Assembly (NCBI GenBank): GCA_001821555.1 | Contig: MHMM01000013.1 | Coordinates: 1 to 36,751, forward strand | Source of the DNA: Candidatus Nealsonbacteria bacterium RIFOXYB1_FULL_40_15 | GTDB lineage: Bacteria > Patescibacteriota > Minisyncoccia > Minisyncoccales > GWA2-38-27 | DNA: 36,751 nt | Direction of reading: 5' to 3' | In this document: positions 14,344-22,543 of the stretch, piece by piece | Position numbering within the stretch: the stretch's first letter is position 1 | Layout of the letters: the number at the start of each line of letters is the position of its first letter | Position numbers and translations under genes: made by a program | The notes under the pieces: model-generated | Seen by the model: only the letters and a program-made list of their open reading frames with translations | Databases searched by the model: none | What the model was told of the DNA's origin: nothing

Positions 14344-16788
14344 TTAAACAACAAAATTAATGACTTTGTTTTTTACAAAGACAACTTTTTTTATTTTCTT
14401 TCCCTGAAGATATTTTTTGATTCTTTCTTTTTCTTTTGCGACCTCAACGGCTTTCTTTTCCGAAAGTCCCGGCCCCGTTTCCAGTCTGTCTCTTGCCTTT
14501 CCATTGACCTGAATCGTAATGCTTATTTTATCCTCTTCTTGGTCTTTGGACTCCGGCCATTCTTGTTCAGAGCACATTCCCTTGAATCCGGCCAAAAGCC
14601 AAAGCTCTTCTGAAATATGGGGAGCAAAAGGAAAAAGAATAATAAGAAAGCGGGCAAGATGGGCCAAAGATATCTCTTTCTGGCTGTCTAATTTATTGGC
14701 CAGTATCATTAAAGAAGAAACTGCCGTGTTAAATTTTAGAAGCTCTATATCTTCAGAAACTTTCTTTGATGTTTTTAAGATAATCCTTTCTGTCTCTTTG
14801 TTTTCATTCTCTGCAAAAGGTTTTTCTTTTAAGCCCCAGACTTTTTCAAGAAATCTTCTGACCCCTTTTACTCCTTTTGTATCCCAAGGAATGGCCTGCT
14901 CAAAAGGACCCATAAACATCTCGTAAACTCTCAAAGTGTCTGCCCCGAAATCTTTTATAACATCATTCGGGTTTATTACATTCCCTTTTGATTTTGACAT
15001 TTTTGTCCCTCCTTGCCCTAAAATCATGCCATGAGAAGTTCTCTTTCTGTAGGGTTCTGGACCCGTTTCTTTGGGAACAGCTCCTATATCCCATAAGAAT
15101 TTATAAATAAATCTTGAATAAAGAAGATGCAAAGTCGTATGCTCCATCCCCCCGTTATACCAGTCAACCGGAAGCCAGTAGCTTATCTTCTTGGAATCCG
15201 CAAGTTTTTTTTCGTTGGAAGGATCTGCGTATCTTATATAATACCAATCAGATCCCGCCCAATTCGGCATTACATCCGTCTCTCTTCTGGCAGATCCCCT
15301 GCAAACAGGACACTTTGTCTTAACCCATTCCTCTTTCTTGGCCAGGGGGGACTCTCCTTCTTCCGTCGGCTGATAGCTCTTCACCTCGGGGAGCTTGACC
15401 GGAAGATCCTCTTCAGGAACCGGCTGCCAACCGCATTTTTCGCAAAAAACCATAGGAATGGGCTCCCCCCAGTATCTCTGTCTTGAGAATATCCAGTCTC
15501 TTAGTTTGTAGCTTACTTTTTCAGAACCCGAAACCCTTACTTTGAGCCATTCAACTATTCTTTTTTTTGCTTCCTCTGAAACCATTCCGGAAAACTTTCC
15601 CGAATTGACAAGAAATCCCTCTCCTTCATAGGCAGATTTAAAACCTCCTCCTGAAAAATCTAGTTTTCTCCTGCGCTCCCTTCTCCCATGCTGGATCACT
15701 TCAATCATAGGAAGATTATACTTTCTGGCGAAAACAAAATCTCTGGAATCGTGGACAGGAACCGCCATAACAGCTCCTGTTCCGTATTGCGAAAGAACAT
15801 AATCCGAAACAAATATCGGAATCTTTCTATTATTTGCGGGATTAGTGGCTTTCACTCCCAATAATTCTATTCCTGTTTTCTCTTTATCTTCGGCCAGTCT
15901 TTCTTTTTCCATCTTTTTCTTGGATCTTTCTATATACTTTGCAACCTGGTTATAATTTGAGATTTTATCCTTCAGTTTTTCTATCAAAGGATGCTCCGGA
16001 GCCAGAACTATGTAAGTGCACCCGAATAAGGTATCGGGTCTTGTGGTAAATACAGGAACAGAAAGGTTGCTTTCGTGAATTTTAAAAATTATTTCGGCTC
16101 CGTAGCTTCTTCCTATCCATTCTTCCTGCGAAAGCTTTACTCTTTCGGGATAATCAACCAAGTTAAGATCTTTCAAAAGTCTGTCGGCATAATCTGTTAT
16201 CTTAAGCATCCATTGTTCTTTTTCTTTTCTTTCAACTTTTGAACCGCATCTTTCGCAATTTCCTGAAACCACCTCTTCGTTTGCCAAACCTATCTTGCAG
16301 GAAGAGCACCAATTTATAGGCATTTTTGCCTTATACGCCAATCCTTTTTTAAAAAGCTGTATGAATATCCATTGGGTCCATTTATAATATTCGGGGTCGG
16401 TGGTATTTATCTCTCTTGACCAGTCAAAAGAAAGCCCCAAAGACCTCATTTGATTTTTAAAAGCTTCTGTATTTTCTTTTGTTGCCTCGGCAGGATGAAT
16501 TCCTGTTTTAATCGCATAGTTTTCAGTCGGCAATCCGAAAGCATCCCAGCCCATAGGAAACAGCACATTCTGCCCCTCCATCCTCCTTTTTCTGGCCACT
16601 ATGTCCAAAGCAGTATAACTTCTGCAATGGCCTACGTGAAGCCCCGATCCTGAAGGATAAGGAAACTCAACCAAAACGTAGAATTTGGGATTTTTAGAAG
16701 TGTCTTTTGCCCTAAAAACATCCTTTTTTTCCCATATTTTCTGCCATTTGGCCTCTATCTCCCGGGGATCATACTTATCTTTAACCAT
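14344..16788 (-). CDS. leuS: Leucyl-tRNA synthetase
   Basis: Class I synthetase charging tRNA-Leu. The HIGH motif appears as HVGH within FPYPSGSGLHVGHCRSYT (about 41-58), the editing domain carries TTRPDTLFGCTYIVLAPEHP, and KMSKSKGNV is at 596-604. A zinc-binding insert shows CSSC...CERCGS, and a second CxxC set (CEKCGW...CPVCRG) follows. 814 residues is slightly short of the bacterial norm of about 860. It heads the leuS-iorA-iorB-membrane protein run. The promoter -10 sits 6 nt before the ATG, and there is no Shine-Dalgarno sequence. Confidence 0.97.
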   Translation of the reverse strand: MVKDKYDPREIEAKWQKIWEKKDVFRAKDTSKNPKFYVLVEFPYPSGSGLHVGHCRSYTALDIVARKRRMEGQNVLFPMGWDAFGLPTENYAIKTGIHPAEATKENTEAFKNQMRSLGLSFDWSREINTTDPEYYKWTQWIFIQLFKKGLAYKAKMPINWCSSCKIGLANEEVVSGNCERCGSKVERKEKEQWMLKITDYADRLLKDLNLVDYPERVKLSQEEWIGRSYGAEIIFKIHESNLSVPVFTTRPDTLFGCTYIVLAPEHPLIEKLKDKISNYNQVAKYIERSKKKMEKERLAEDKEKTGIELLGVKATNPANNRKIPIFVSDYVLSQYGTGAVMAVPVHDSRDFVFARKYNLPMIEVIQHGRRERRRKLDFSGGGFKSAYEGEGFLVNSGKFSGMVSEEAKKRIVEWLKVRVSGSEKVSYKLRDWIFSRQRYWGEPIPMVFCEKCGWQPVPEEDLPVKLPEVKSYQPTEEGESPLAKKEEWVKTKCPVCRGSARRETDVMPNWAGSDWYYIRYADPSNEKKLADSKKISYWLPVDWYNGGMEHTTLHLLYSRFIYKFLWDIGAVPKETGPEPYRKRTSHGMILGQGGTKMSKSKGNVINPNDVIKDFGADTLRVYEMFMGPFEQAIPWDTKGVKGVRRFLEKVWGLKEKPFAENENKETERIILKTSKKVSEDIELLKFNTAVSSLMILANKLDSQKEISLAHLARFLIILFPFAPHISEELWLLAGFKGMCSEQEWPESKDQEEDKISITIQVNGKARDRLETGPGLSEKKAVEVAKEKERIKKYLQGKKIKKVVFVKNKVINFVV

Positions 16789-16794
16789 GATGAT

Positions 16795-16803
16795 ATATTA
16801 CCA
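16795..16803 (-). promoter_or_regulatory. Extended -10 of a leaderless leuS transcript
   Basis: On the minus strand TGG-TAATAT is followed by exactly 6 nt and the leuS ATG (16786-16788). The same layout, TGN, an A/T hexamer, N6 and ATG, precedes smpB and the gene at 26104-26511. Confidence 0.5.
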
Positions 16804-16846
16804 TAATCTAGGAATATTAAAAAGAGATGAAAAAGTAGGCTGTAGT

Positions 16847-17662
16847 TCATATCCCGAAGAGATTTTGCGCGTTTTGGGACGTTGCTTCAATCACCTCTTC
16901 AAAAGATATTCCTCTTATCCTGGCCACATCCTTTGCGATCTGCTTTATATAGCAAGGTTCGTTTCTTTCAGCCTCAATTCCTTTTGGAATAAGATATGGG
17001 GAATCGGTTTCCAAGAGCAGTCTTTCTAGAGGAAACTTTTCAATTGTTTCTTTGATATCCTGTTTATACATTATCCCGTTTATTCCCAAGTAAAGCCCCA
17101 TTTCAAGATATCTTTCTGCTTCCTGCCAGGTTCCGGTAAAACAATGGATTACACCTAAAACCGGATCTTTTTTAAGAATAGCTATTAGAAGGTCGTGGGC
17201 TTTTCTGCAGTGAAATATTACAGGAAGGTTAAGTTCTTTTGCCAGCTTCATCTGTTTTAAAAGCAGATCTGACTGTTCTGATTTGTACTTTTCAATCCTT
17301 ATTTTCGTTTTGGGCTTATAATAAAAATCTAGCCCTATCTCTCCTATTGCAACAACTTTTTCGGATTTACAGATTCTTTTATATTCTTCCCCGTCAAACT
17401 CTTCTCCTTTAGGAGAAAACCCTCCTTCTTCCTCGTCCATCCTAATCTTTATTGTTTCGGTTATCATATGAACAGGATGCAAGCCGACAGAAGCATACAT
17501 TCCTTCGTTGTTTTCTGCTATTTCAACCGCCTTCTTGCTGGTTTCAAGCTTCGTTCCTACGTTTATAACCCGCACCTGTTCATTTCTGCATCTCTCAAGA
17601 ACTTCTTTTAAATCTCCTTCAAAAGACTTGAAATTAAGGTGGGCATGGGAATCTATAATCAT
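16847..17662 (-). CDS. tatD: TatD-family metal-dependent deoxyribonuclease
   Basis: Amidohydrolase-fold hydrolase; family members are 3'-5' exonucleases or D-aminoacyl-tRNA deacylases. Metal ligands are visible in order: SHAHLNF (H6, H8), GEIGLDFYY (E108), FHCRKA (H151), IHCFTG (H173) and ETDSPYL (D220). 271 residues is normal, with a short insert around 70-95 rich in Glu and Gly. The ATG overlaps the metG stop (ATGA); the metG-tatD pairing is common in bacteria. It is last in the M16 peptidase operon. Confidence 0.93.
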   Translation of the reverse strand: MIIDSHAHLNFKSFEGDLKEVLERCRNEQVRVINVGTKLETSKKAVEIAENNEGMYASVGLHPVHMITETIKIRMDEEEGGFSPKGEEFDGEEYKRICKSEKVVAIGEIGLDFYYKPKTKIRIEKYKSEQSDLLLKQMKLAKELNLPVIFHCRKAHDLLIAILKKDPVLGVIHCFTGTWQEAERYLEMGLYLGINGIMYKQDIKETIEKFPLERLLLETDSPYLIPKGIEAERNEPCYIKQIAKDVARIRGISFEEVIEATSQNAQNLFGI

Positions 17663-19044
17663 ATTCTCGGAAAAAGAGGAGTTTGCCTGTTCTTTATCTT
17701 TTCTGAAGATTCGGGCAAGAATATTGAAACGAGCTCCCCTATTTTATCAACAGCAAAATTAAGATCGCTCACGGTTTGATCCGCATTGTCTCCTCCTTCC
17801 CATGGCCTATTTTCTTCTATATATTTATCGCAAAAAGATATTAGTTCCCAGATAGATTTTAATGCTTCCCCAAATTTAAAAGATTCAACGGCTTTATTTC
17901 TTTTAAGCTCCGCTTTTTTCACCTCCTTTTTAATAATTCCCGAAGGAGTTTTTCCAAACCCTGTTTTTTTCTTCAGGGCCTCTACTCTTGAAACCAGATT
18001 TCCTATTCCGGAGGCAAGTTCTGTATCATATCTTTTTTTAAATCTTTCTATAGAAAAGTCTCCGTCCTCAGCAGAAGGAATCTCCCTTAGAAGATAGTAT
18101 CTTAACGCGTCAGATCCGTACTTTTCAATAATTTCAAAAGGATCTACTACGTTTCCCAGAGATTTTGACATTTTCTTTCCTTCGGAGGTTATAAAGCCGT
18201 GGACGAATATGGATTTCGGCATTTCAAGGCCTAGAGACAAAAGCATGGCAGGCCATATCAAAGCATGAAATTTCAAGATGTCTTTTCCTATGCAGTGGAC
18301 ATCCGCAGGCCAAAAAAAGTTAAATTTGGCTTTATCAAAACTATATCCTATTCCCGAAACATAGTTTAAAAGAGCATCTGCCCAGACATAAAGATACTGG
18401 GAAGGATCTTGAGGAACTTCAAATCCAAAGTATTTATCCTTTGACCTTGAAAAGCTTACATCCTCTATTCCGTTTTTTATATAACCTAAAACCTCTTTCT
18501 TTCTGCTTTCGGGAATAATCCTAACCATTCTTTTTTTTAATTCAGGAAGGTATTTTGAGAGGCGGAAGAAATAGTTTTCTTCCTCTATAAACTCGGGCTC
18601 TTTTTGATGGTTGGGGCATTTCCCGTCCACCAAGTCTTTTTCTGTAACAAAAGCTTCACACCCTGAACAATAGTATCCCTTGTATTTTCTTTTGTAGATA
18701 TCTCCTGATTCAACCATCTTCTCCCAAATTTCCTCCACGGCAGGTTTATGTCTTTTTTCATCTGTAGTTCTTATAAAATCGGTGTTGGAAATATTTAAAA
18801 CAGAACAAAGCTCCCTGAATTTTCCGGAGACCTGATCGGTAAATTCTTTAGCAGAAAGGCCCTTTTCTTCAGCTGCTTTCTTTATTTTCAATCCATGCTC
18901 ATCGGTTCCTGTTAAGAAAAACACTTCCTTGCCTCCTTCCCGATTATATCTTGCCAGAACGTCTGCCTGAACTATCTCTAGGGCAAAGCCTATATGCGGA
19001 AAAGCATTGGCATAAGGTATGCTAGTAGTAATATAGTATTTCAT
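17659..19044 (-). CDS. metG: Methionyl-tRNA synthetase, short form
   Basis: Class I synthetase. The start [20 protein letters not shown] holds the HIGH motif as [12 protein letters not shown] is at 291-298. A single zinc knuckle is present ([14 protein letters not shown]...CPNH). 461 residues: the C-terminal EMAP/Trbp111-type tRNA-binding domain of longer MetG proteins is missing. It overlaps both neighbours by ATGA junctions (permease upstream, tatD downstream), so the four genes of this operon are translationally coupled. There is no Shine-Dalgarno sequence at its start. Confidence 0.97.
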   Translation of the reverse strand: MKYYITTSIPYANAFPHIGFALEIVQADVLARYNREGGKEVFFLTGTDEHGLKIKKAAEEKGLSAKEFTDQVSGKFRELCSVLNISNTDFIRTTDEKRHKPAVEEIWEKMVESGDIYKRKYKGYYCSGCEAFVTEKDLVDGKCPNHQKEPEFIEEENYFFRLSKYLPELKKRMVRIIPESRKKEVLGYIKNGIEDVSFSRSKDKYFGFEVPQDPSQYLYVWADALLNYVSGIGYSFDKAKFNFFWPADVHCIGKDILKFHALIWPAMLLSLGLEMPKSIFVHGFITSEGKKMSKSLGNVVDPFEIIEKYGSDALRYYLLREIPSAEDGDFSIERFKKRYDTELASGIGNLVSRVEALKKKTGFGKTPSGIIKKEVKKAELKRNKAVESFKFGEALKSIWELISFCDKYIEENRPWEGGDNADQTVSDLNFAVDKIGELVSIFLPESSEKIKNRQTPLFPRI

Positions 19045-20072
19045 GCCGAAACAGTTTCTTTGTCTTTTCTTTTTTGCAAAAATCCTTTTATAAACTCAAA
19101 TAGTATCCCAAACAAAGGAATGGCTAGAATGGCTCCTAAAAACCCCCACATATCTCCCCCCACAACCAAAGCCAATAACACCAGAACAGGAGGAAGGCCT
19201 ACAAGTTTCTTCATAATAATAGGGGACAGGATATTGTTTTCTATCTGCTGGATAACAACCAAAGTTAAGATTACCAAAATCCCCTTTATCGCTGAAACAG
19301 GAAAAACTAAAAGAAAAACCACTATTCCGGTAAAGAGGGGCCCGATATAGGGAACAAAATTGAAAACTCCTGAAAATAGTCCCAAAGTAAATGGATACCT
19401 CACGCCAAAAATCAAAAAAGCAATGTAAGAAGCGACTCCGACAAAAAGACATCCCAAAAGTCTTCCTCCAAACCATCCTGAAACCTTTTTTTGGCACTTC
19501 TGCCAAACATCCATAACTTTAGATTCATACTCTTTTGGGAACATAAGTATAAGAGCTTTTTCCACTCCCCTTTCTTCCATAGATAAAAATATAGCCATCA
19601 CGATAACAAATAAAGTACTGAAGACTCCGCCAAAAACTGCAAAAAGAGCCGAAAATATATTTTTGCTCATACTCCTTAAGGTTTCTTCAAGAGCAGTGAG
19701 AAAAGTTTCTGCGTTCTCAAAGACTTCAAATCCCAATCCCGTAAGAGGAGGAGCTATTTTCTCAAAATACTGGGGCAGGAATTCAATGAACTTTTGTATT
19801 TCATCTATGAATATCGGAACTACAAGATATATAAGAATACTCAAAAGTCCGAAAACCCCCACATAGACGAATATGACAGCAAGACTTCTCGGAACCTTCT
19901 TTTTGTTCAAAAAATTAATAGCCGGATTAAAAAGGAGTGAAATTGTAAGAGCAAATATAAACCATATTAAAATCTGCCTTATAGAAAAAAGAACGTAGAA
20001 TGCAACTATAGCCAGAGAAACTCTTAAGATGGTTCCCCATGAAATATCCAAAACTTTTTCGCTGTTTATCAT
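19041..20072 (-). CDS. AI-2E family (PerM/TqsA-like) transporter
   Basis: 343 residues with about seven or eight hydrophobic segments arranged as in the AI-2E transporter family: an N-terminal pair ([38 protein letters not shown]), a long soluble stretch, then [21 protein letters not shown] and [29 protein letters not shown], the most conserved part of the family. Members export small molecules or act as Na+/H+ antiporters; the substrate here is unknown, and quorum-signal export should not be assumed. Coupled by ATGA overlaps to the peptidase gene upstream and metG downstream. Confidence 0.9.
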   Translation of the reverse strand: MINSEKVLDISWGTILRVSLAIVAFYVLFSIRQILIWFIFALTISLLFNPAINFLNKKKVPRSLAVIFVYVGVFGLLSILIYLVVPIFIDEIQKFIEFLPQYFEKIAPPLTGLGFEVFENAETFLTALEETLRSMSKNIFSALFAVFGGVFSTLFVIVMAIFLSMEERGVEKALILMFPKEYESKVMDVWQKCQKKVSGWFGGRLLGCLFVGVASYIAFLIFGVRYPFTLGLFSGVFNFVPYIGPLFTGIVVFLLVFPVSAIKGILVILTLVVIQQIENNILSPIIMKKLVGLPPVLVLLALVVGGDMWGFLGAILAIPLFGILFEFIKGFLQKRKDKETVSA

Positions 20073-21337
20073 AATTTTAGAATCTTTTTAAATTCTGCTT
20101 CTTTTTTAACAGGGCCTATCAAAGCAAGATTGAGCTTTTCGGGTTTAAATATATCATTTGCCACCCTTAAAATATCATTAACTCCCACCTGGCTCACCTT
20201 TTCATAAACTTCCTTCGGAGTTAAAATTCTGTTTTCCAGAAGTTCCTGCGAACCATAAAAAGAAGCTAAGACATCGGAGGCCTCAAATGACAAAGCCATT
20301 CTTCCTTTGAAGTTATCTTTGACTTTTTTCAGCTCTCTGGGAGAAACTTTGCTTTTTGAGATCTTTTGAAATTCTTTAAGAACCGCTTTTATCGCCTTTT
20401 CGGCTTTTGAATTATCCACTCCGGCCTGCACCACAAGAAACCCCGTGTCAGGATCTGAAGCCGCATTTGCTCTGATGTAATAAGCAAGTCCCAACTCTTC
20501 TCTTATAACAACGAAAAGCCGGGAGCTCATCATTCCTCCAAGAATCATGCTCAAAAGCTCAAATGCATATCTTTTGGGATGAAAGAGACTATATCCTCTT
20601 ACGCCGAGACAAAAATGGGTCTGGTCTGTTTTCCTTCTTTCTATTATAATTTCGGGCGTTTTTTGGCATTCTACAACCGGAGTCTTTTTTGAATGGCTCT
20701 CTGTTCCTATCTTTGCAAAATACTTTTTAACCTTTTTTATGGCTTCTTCTTCGTCCCCCATCTCGCCCGAAATGCAGACTATGGTATTTGACGCGTTGTA
20801 TTGGTTTTTCATGTACTTGGCTATATCCTCTCTCCCTATTCCCATCACGCTTTCTTTTGTGCCCGCTATATCCCATCCGGCAGGCTGATCCCCATAAAGC
20901 ACTTTTGTCCAGAGATTTTGAACATGGGAGGTAGGGTGGTCATAATACATATTTATCTCCTCTATCACTACGCCTTTTTCTTTCTTGATCTCTTTCAGAT
21001 CAAGCCTTGAATTCAAATAGATGTCTGAAATAACGTCCAAAGCAAGATCAAAATGCTTTGAATCCACTTTGGCATAATATCCTGTATAATCTTCTCCAGT
21101 AAAAGCGTTGTAATTGCCTCCGACGGCATCCAAGGGCTCTGCTATTTCCAAATGAGTAGGCCTCTTCTTCGTTCCTTTGAATAAAAGATGTTCTAAAAGA
21201 TGGGATATCCCCGATATCTTTTTCGTTTCGTACTTAGATCCTGTTCCAACCAAAACAAGGCAGGTAACAGCTTCTGATCCTTTCTTGGGAACTGTAATAA
21301 TTCTCAATCCGTTTTCAAGAACAGTCTTTTTATACAT
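20069..21337 (-). CDS. M16 (pitrilysin-family) zinc peptidase
   Basis: Processing-peptidase-like metalloprotease. The inverted zinc motif HLLEH is at 46-50 (SGISHLLEHLLFKGTKKR), with the third ligand expected in the KKEKGVVIEEINMYYD stretch. The second, inactive-type domain follows with RREELGLAYYIRA-like sequence (VVIREELGLAYYIRANAAS). Length of 422 residues fits a single-subunit bacterial M16B enzyme. The open frame extends to 21373, but TATAAT at 21344-21349 lies in that extension, so the ATG at 21337 is chosen; the mRNA would be leaderless. It heads the operon with the permease, metG and tatD. Confidence 0.93.
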   Translation of the reverse strand: MYKKTVLENGLRIITVPKKGSEAVTCLVLVGTGSKYETKKISGISHLLEHLLFKGTKKRPTHLEIAEPLDAVGGNYNAFTGEDYTGYYAKVDSKHFDLALDVISDIYLNSRLDLKEIKKEKGVVIEEINMYYDHPTSHVQNLWTKVLYGDQPAGWDIAGTKESVMGIGREDIAKYMKNQYNASNTIVCISGEMGDEEEAIKKVKKYFAKIGTESHSKKTPVVECQKTPEIIIERRKTDQTHFCLGVRGYSLFHPKRYAFELLSMILGGMMSSRLFVVIREELGLAYYIRANAASDPDTGFLVVQAGVDNSKAEKAIKAVLKEFQKISKSKVSPRELKKVKDNFKGRMALSFEASDVLASFYGSQELLENRILTPKEVYEKVSQVGVNDILRVANDIFKPEKLNLALIGPVKKEAEFKKILKL

Positions 21338-21343
21338 TTTTTT

Positions 21344-21373
21344 ATTATATATAAAATAGCTCAAAAAGTCCAA
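21344..21373 (-). promoter_or_regulatory. Promoter of the M16 peptidase operon
   Basis: On the minus strand TTGGAC (21368-21373), an 18-bp spacer and a perfect TATAAT (21344-21349), then only 6 nt (all A) to the ATG at 21335-21337. This predicts a leaderless transcript. Confidence 0.7.
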
Positions 21374-21401
21374 CTACGCTATTTTTAATTAAATTTGAAA
21401 C

Positions 21402-21450
21402 AAAAAAACAAGGGGTCTCCATCCGCCCTGGGCGGATGGAAAACCCCTTT
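21402..21450 (-). terminator. Intrinsic terminator of cassette 3
   Basis: Minus-strand nested hairpin: outer arms AAGGGG/CCCCTT and inner perfect arms CCATCCGCC/GGCGGATGG (21419-21439), followed by TTG and a run of T (the A tract at 21402-21408). It separates cassette 3 from the peptidase promoter just downstream. Between it and the gene stop is a GC-rich imperfect palindrome around 21465-21485 (CCGAAGCTCAGCGAAGG). Confidence 0.85.
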
Positions 21451-21547
21451 TGGCCACGCCTTGCCTCACCGAAGCTCAGCGAAGGCGGGAACGCAAGGTT
21501 CAAGAGAAAAGGATTCGAAAGAACCGAGTGTTTGAGGTTTCGAGCAT

Positions 21548-22432
21548 CTACTGCGGGAGGAACCCGGACGAGGAACCGTAGCAGCCGCTGGCATGGCCGG
21601 CAAAGAAGCCGTCGAACTCGACCCTGCCATCATCGAAGCGGAAGTACGGGGCGCCGTCAAAGGAACCATCCTCAACGCAATCGTACTCGGCGCCGGCACA
21701 GTCGATCCAGAGATCGTTGTGGTCGGCGAGCCGTTCCAGGTGTGTGAGGAGCATGCAGGCGATGGTGAACGGATCGTTCCCGAACTCCATGCTCGGCATG
21801 ACTTCCAGTGCCCGACGGACGGAACGGCCGCGGTGACGGAAGCCAAACTGGTAGAGAATCACGAGGATGTCGTTCCCTTCCTGCTGCTGGCCGAGCATCT
21901 CCAAGGCCTTTTGGGTCTTGGCACGAAGACGCAGGCGATCGGGCCCGATCTGACCTTCACGGTAGTTGCAGAACGCGCCGTTACAGGTCTGCTTGATCAG
22001 GTCGAGCACCTTCTGCAGGGCTTCCTCGTAGGTCTTGCCGACCTTCTGCCATCGCGGGATAGCGAAGAAGCCTTCGGCACCTTCGGGGATGGGCTGTTCA
22101 GCCAACTTCTCGTTGGCGCAACCGATGCCCGGCAGGAGTTCCTGCAACCGCTTGACCTGATCGGCGACGCTCTTGCTGTTGGGCTTGTAGCCCGACAGGT
22201 AGCCGTAGGTCGACTCGACTTCCTCGTCGGCGAACTTGTTGGGAATGGACAGCTCGCGGATCGCACTGATAACACGAGCTTCGAGATCATCGCCGTTTGC
22301 GATGAGCTTCTGAGCGCCGTCCTTGTCGGGGACACCGTCGTGGAACACACGGTCAACCGCGTCTTCCACCAACCGCCTGACTTGCTCTTTCTGACCGTCA
22401 GTGATGATGCTGGATGTGATCGATGTACTCAT
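21548..22432 (-). CDS. GC-rich cassette 3 protein, unknown function, variable-looking C-terminus
   Basis: 294 residues from the ATG at 22432, which is 8 nt after AAAGGGG; GTG (22441) and ATG (22438) lie in frame but too close to that site. The N-terminal half is helical and charged (DGQKEQVRRLVEDAVDRVF, DDLEARVISAIRELSI, YEEALQKVLDLIKQTC). The middle has KTQKALEMLGQQQEG and FRHRGRSVRRALEVMPSMEF. The C-terminus is rich in D, G, F, S and C (DGRVEFDGFFAGHASGCYGS), with every codon from D to Y in the segment 21578-21613 ending in C or T. I do not recognise a named family. It is far more GC-rich than glyS on one side and the peptidase on the other, and has its own promoter, leader and terminator. 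The long open frame on the opposite strand (21593-22459) lacks these signals. Confidence 0.8.
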   Translation of the reverse strand: MSTSITSSIITDGQKEQVRRLVEDAVDRVFHDGVPDKDGAQKLIANGDDLEARVISAIRELSIPNKFADEEVESTYGYLSGYKPNSKSVADQVKRLQELLPGIGCANEKLAEQPIPEGAEGFFAIPRWQKVGKTYEEALQKVLDLIKQTCNGAFCNYREGQIGPDRLRLRAKTQKALEMLGQQQEGNDILVILYQFGFRHRGRSVRRALEVMPSMEFGNDPFTIACMLLTHLERLADHNDLWIDCAGAEYDCVEDGSFDGAPYFRFDDGRVEFDGFFAGHASGCYGSSSGFLPQ

Positions 22433-22449
22433 CGTCATCACCCCTTTCT

Positions 22450-22487
22450 GTCCGCCTAAGGCGGACGAATAACAATGTGCTTCGTCC
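22450..22487 (-). promoter_or_regulatory. Leader of cassette 3 with two overlapping hairpins
   Basis: GTCCGCC/GGCGGAC (22450-22466, 3-nt loop) and GGACGAA/TTCGTCC (22463-22487, 11-nt loop) share four bases, so they cannot both form fully. The first ends two bases before the AGAAAGGGG ribosome binding region. The layout could act as an RNA switch or attenuator, or simply be a mobile-element end palindrome. Confidence 0.4.
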
Positions 22488-22515
22488 TAAGAACATCTGT
22501 TAGAATCTAGAATTA

Positions 22516-22543
22516 ATTATATCAAATTAATATATTTTGTCAA
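22516..22543 (-). promoter_or_regulatory. Promoter of cassette 3 embedded in the end of glyS
   Basis: On the minus strand TTGACA (22538-22543), a 16-bp spacer and TATAAT (22516-22521). TTGACA is also the in-frame Leu-Thr codon pair of the glyS C-terminus (SLTKYINLI), and the -10 overlaps the glyS TAA (22517-22519). Both hexamers are perfect matches. Confidence 0.75.

Noticed and set aside
21593-22459. 288-codon plus-strand ORF opposite cassette 3
   Set aside because: It has no ribosome binding site, promoter or terminator on that strand and mirrors the codons of the minus-strand gene, which has all three.
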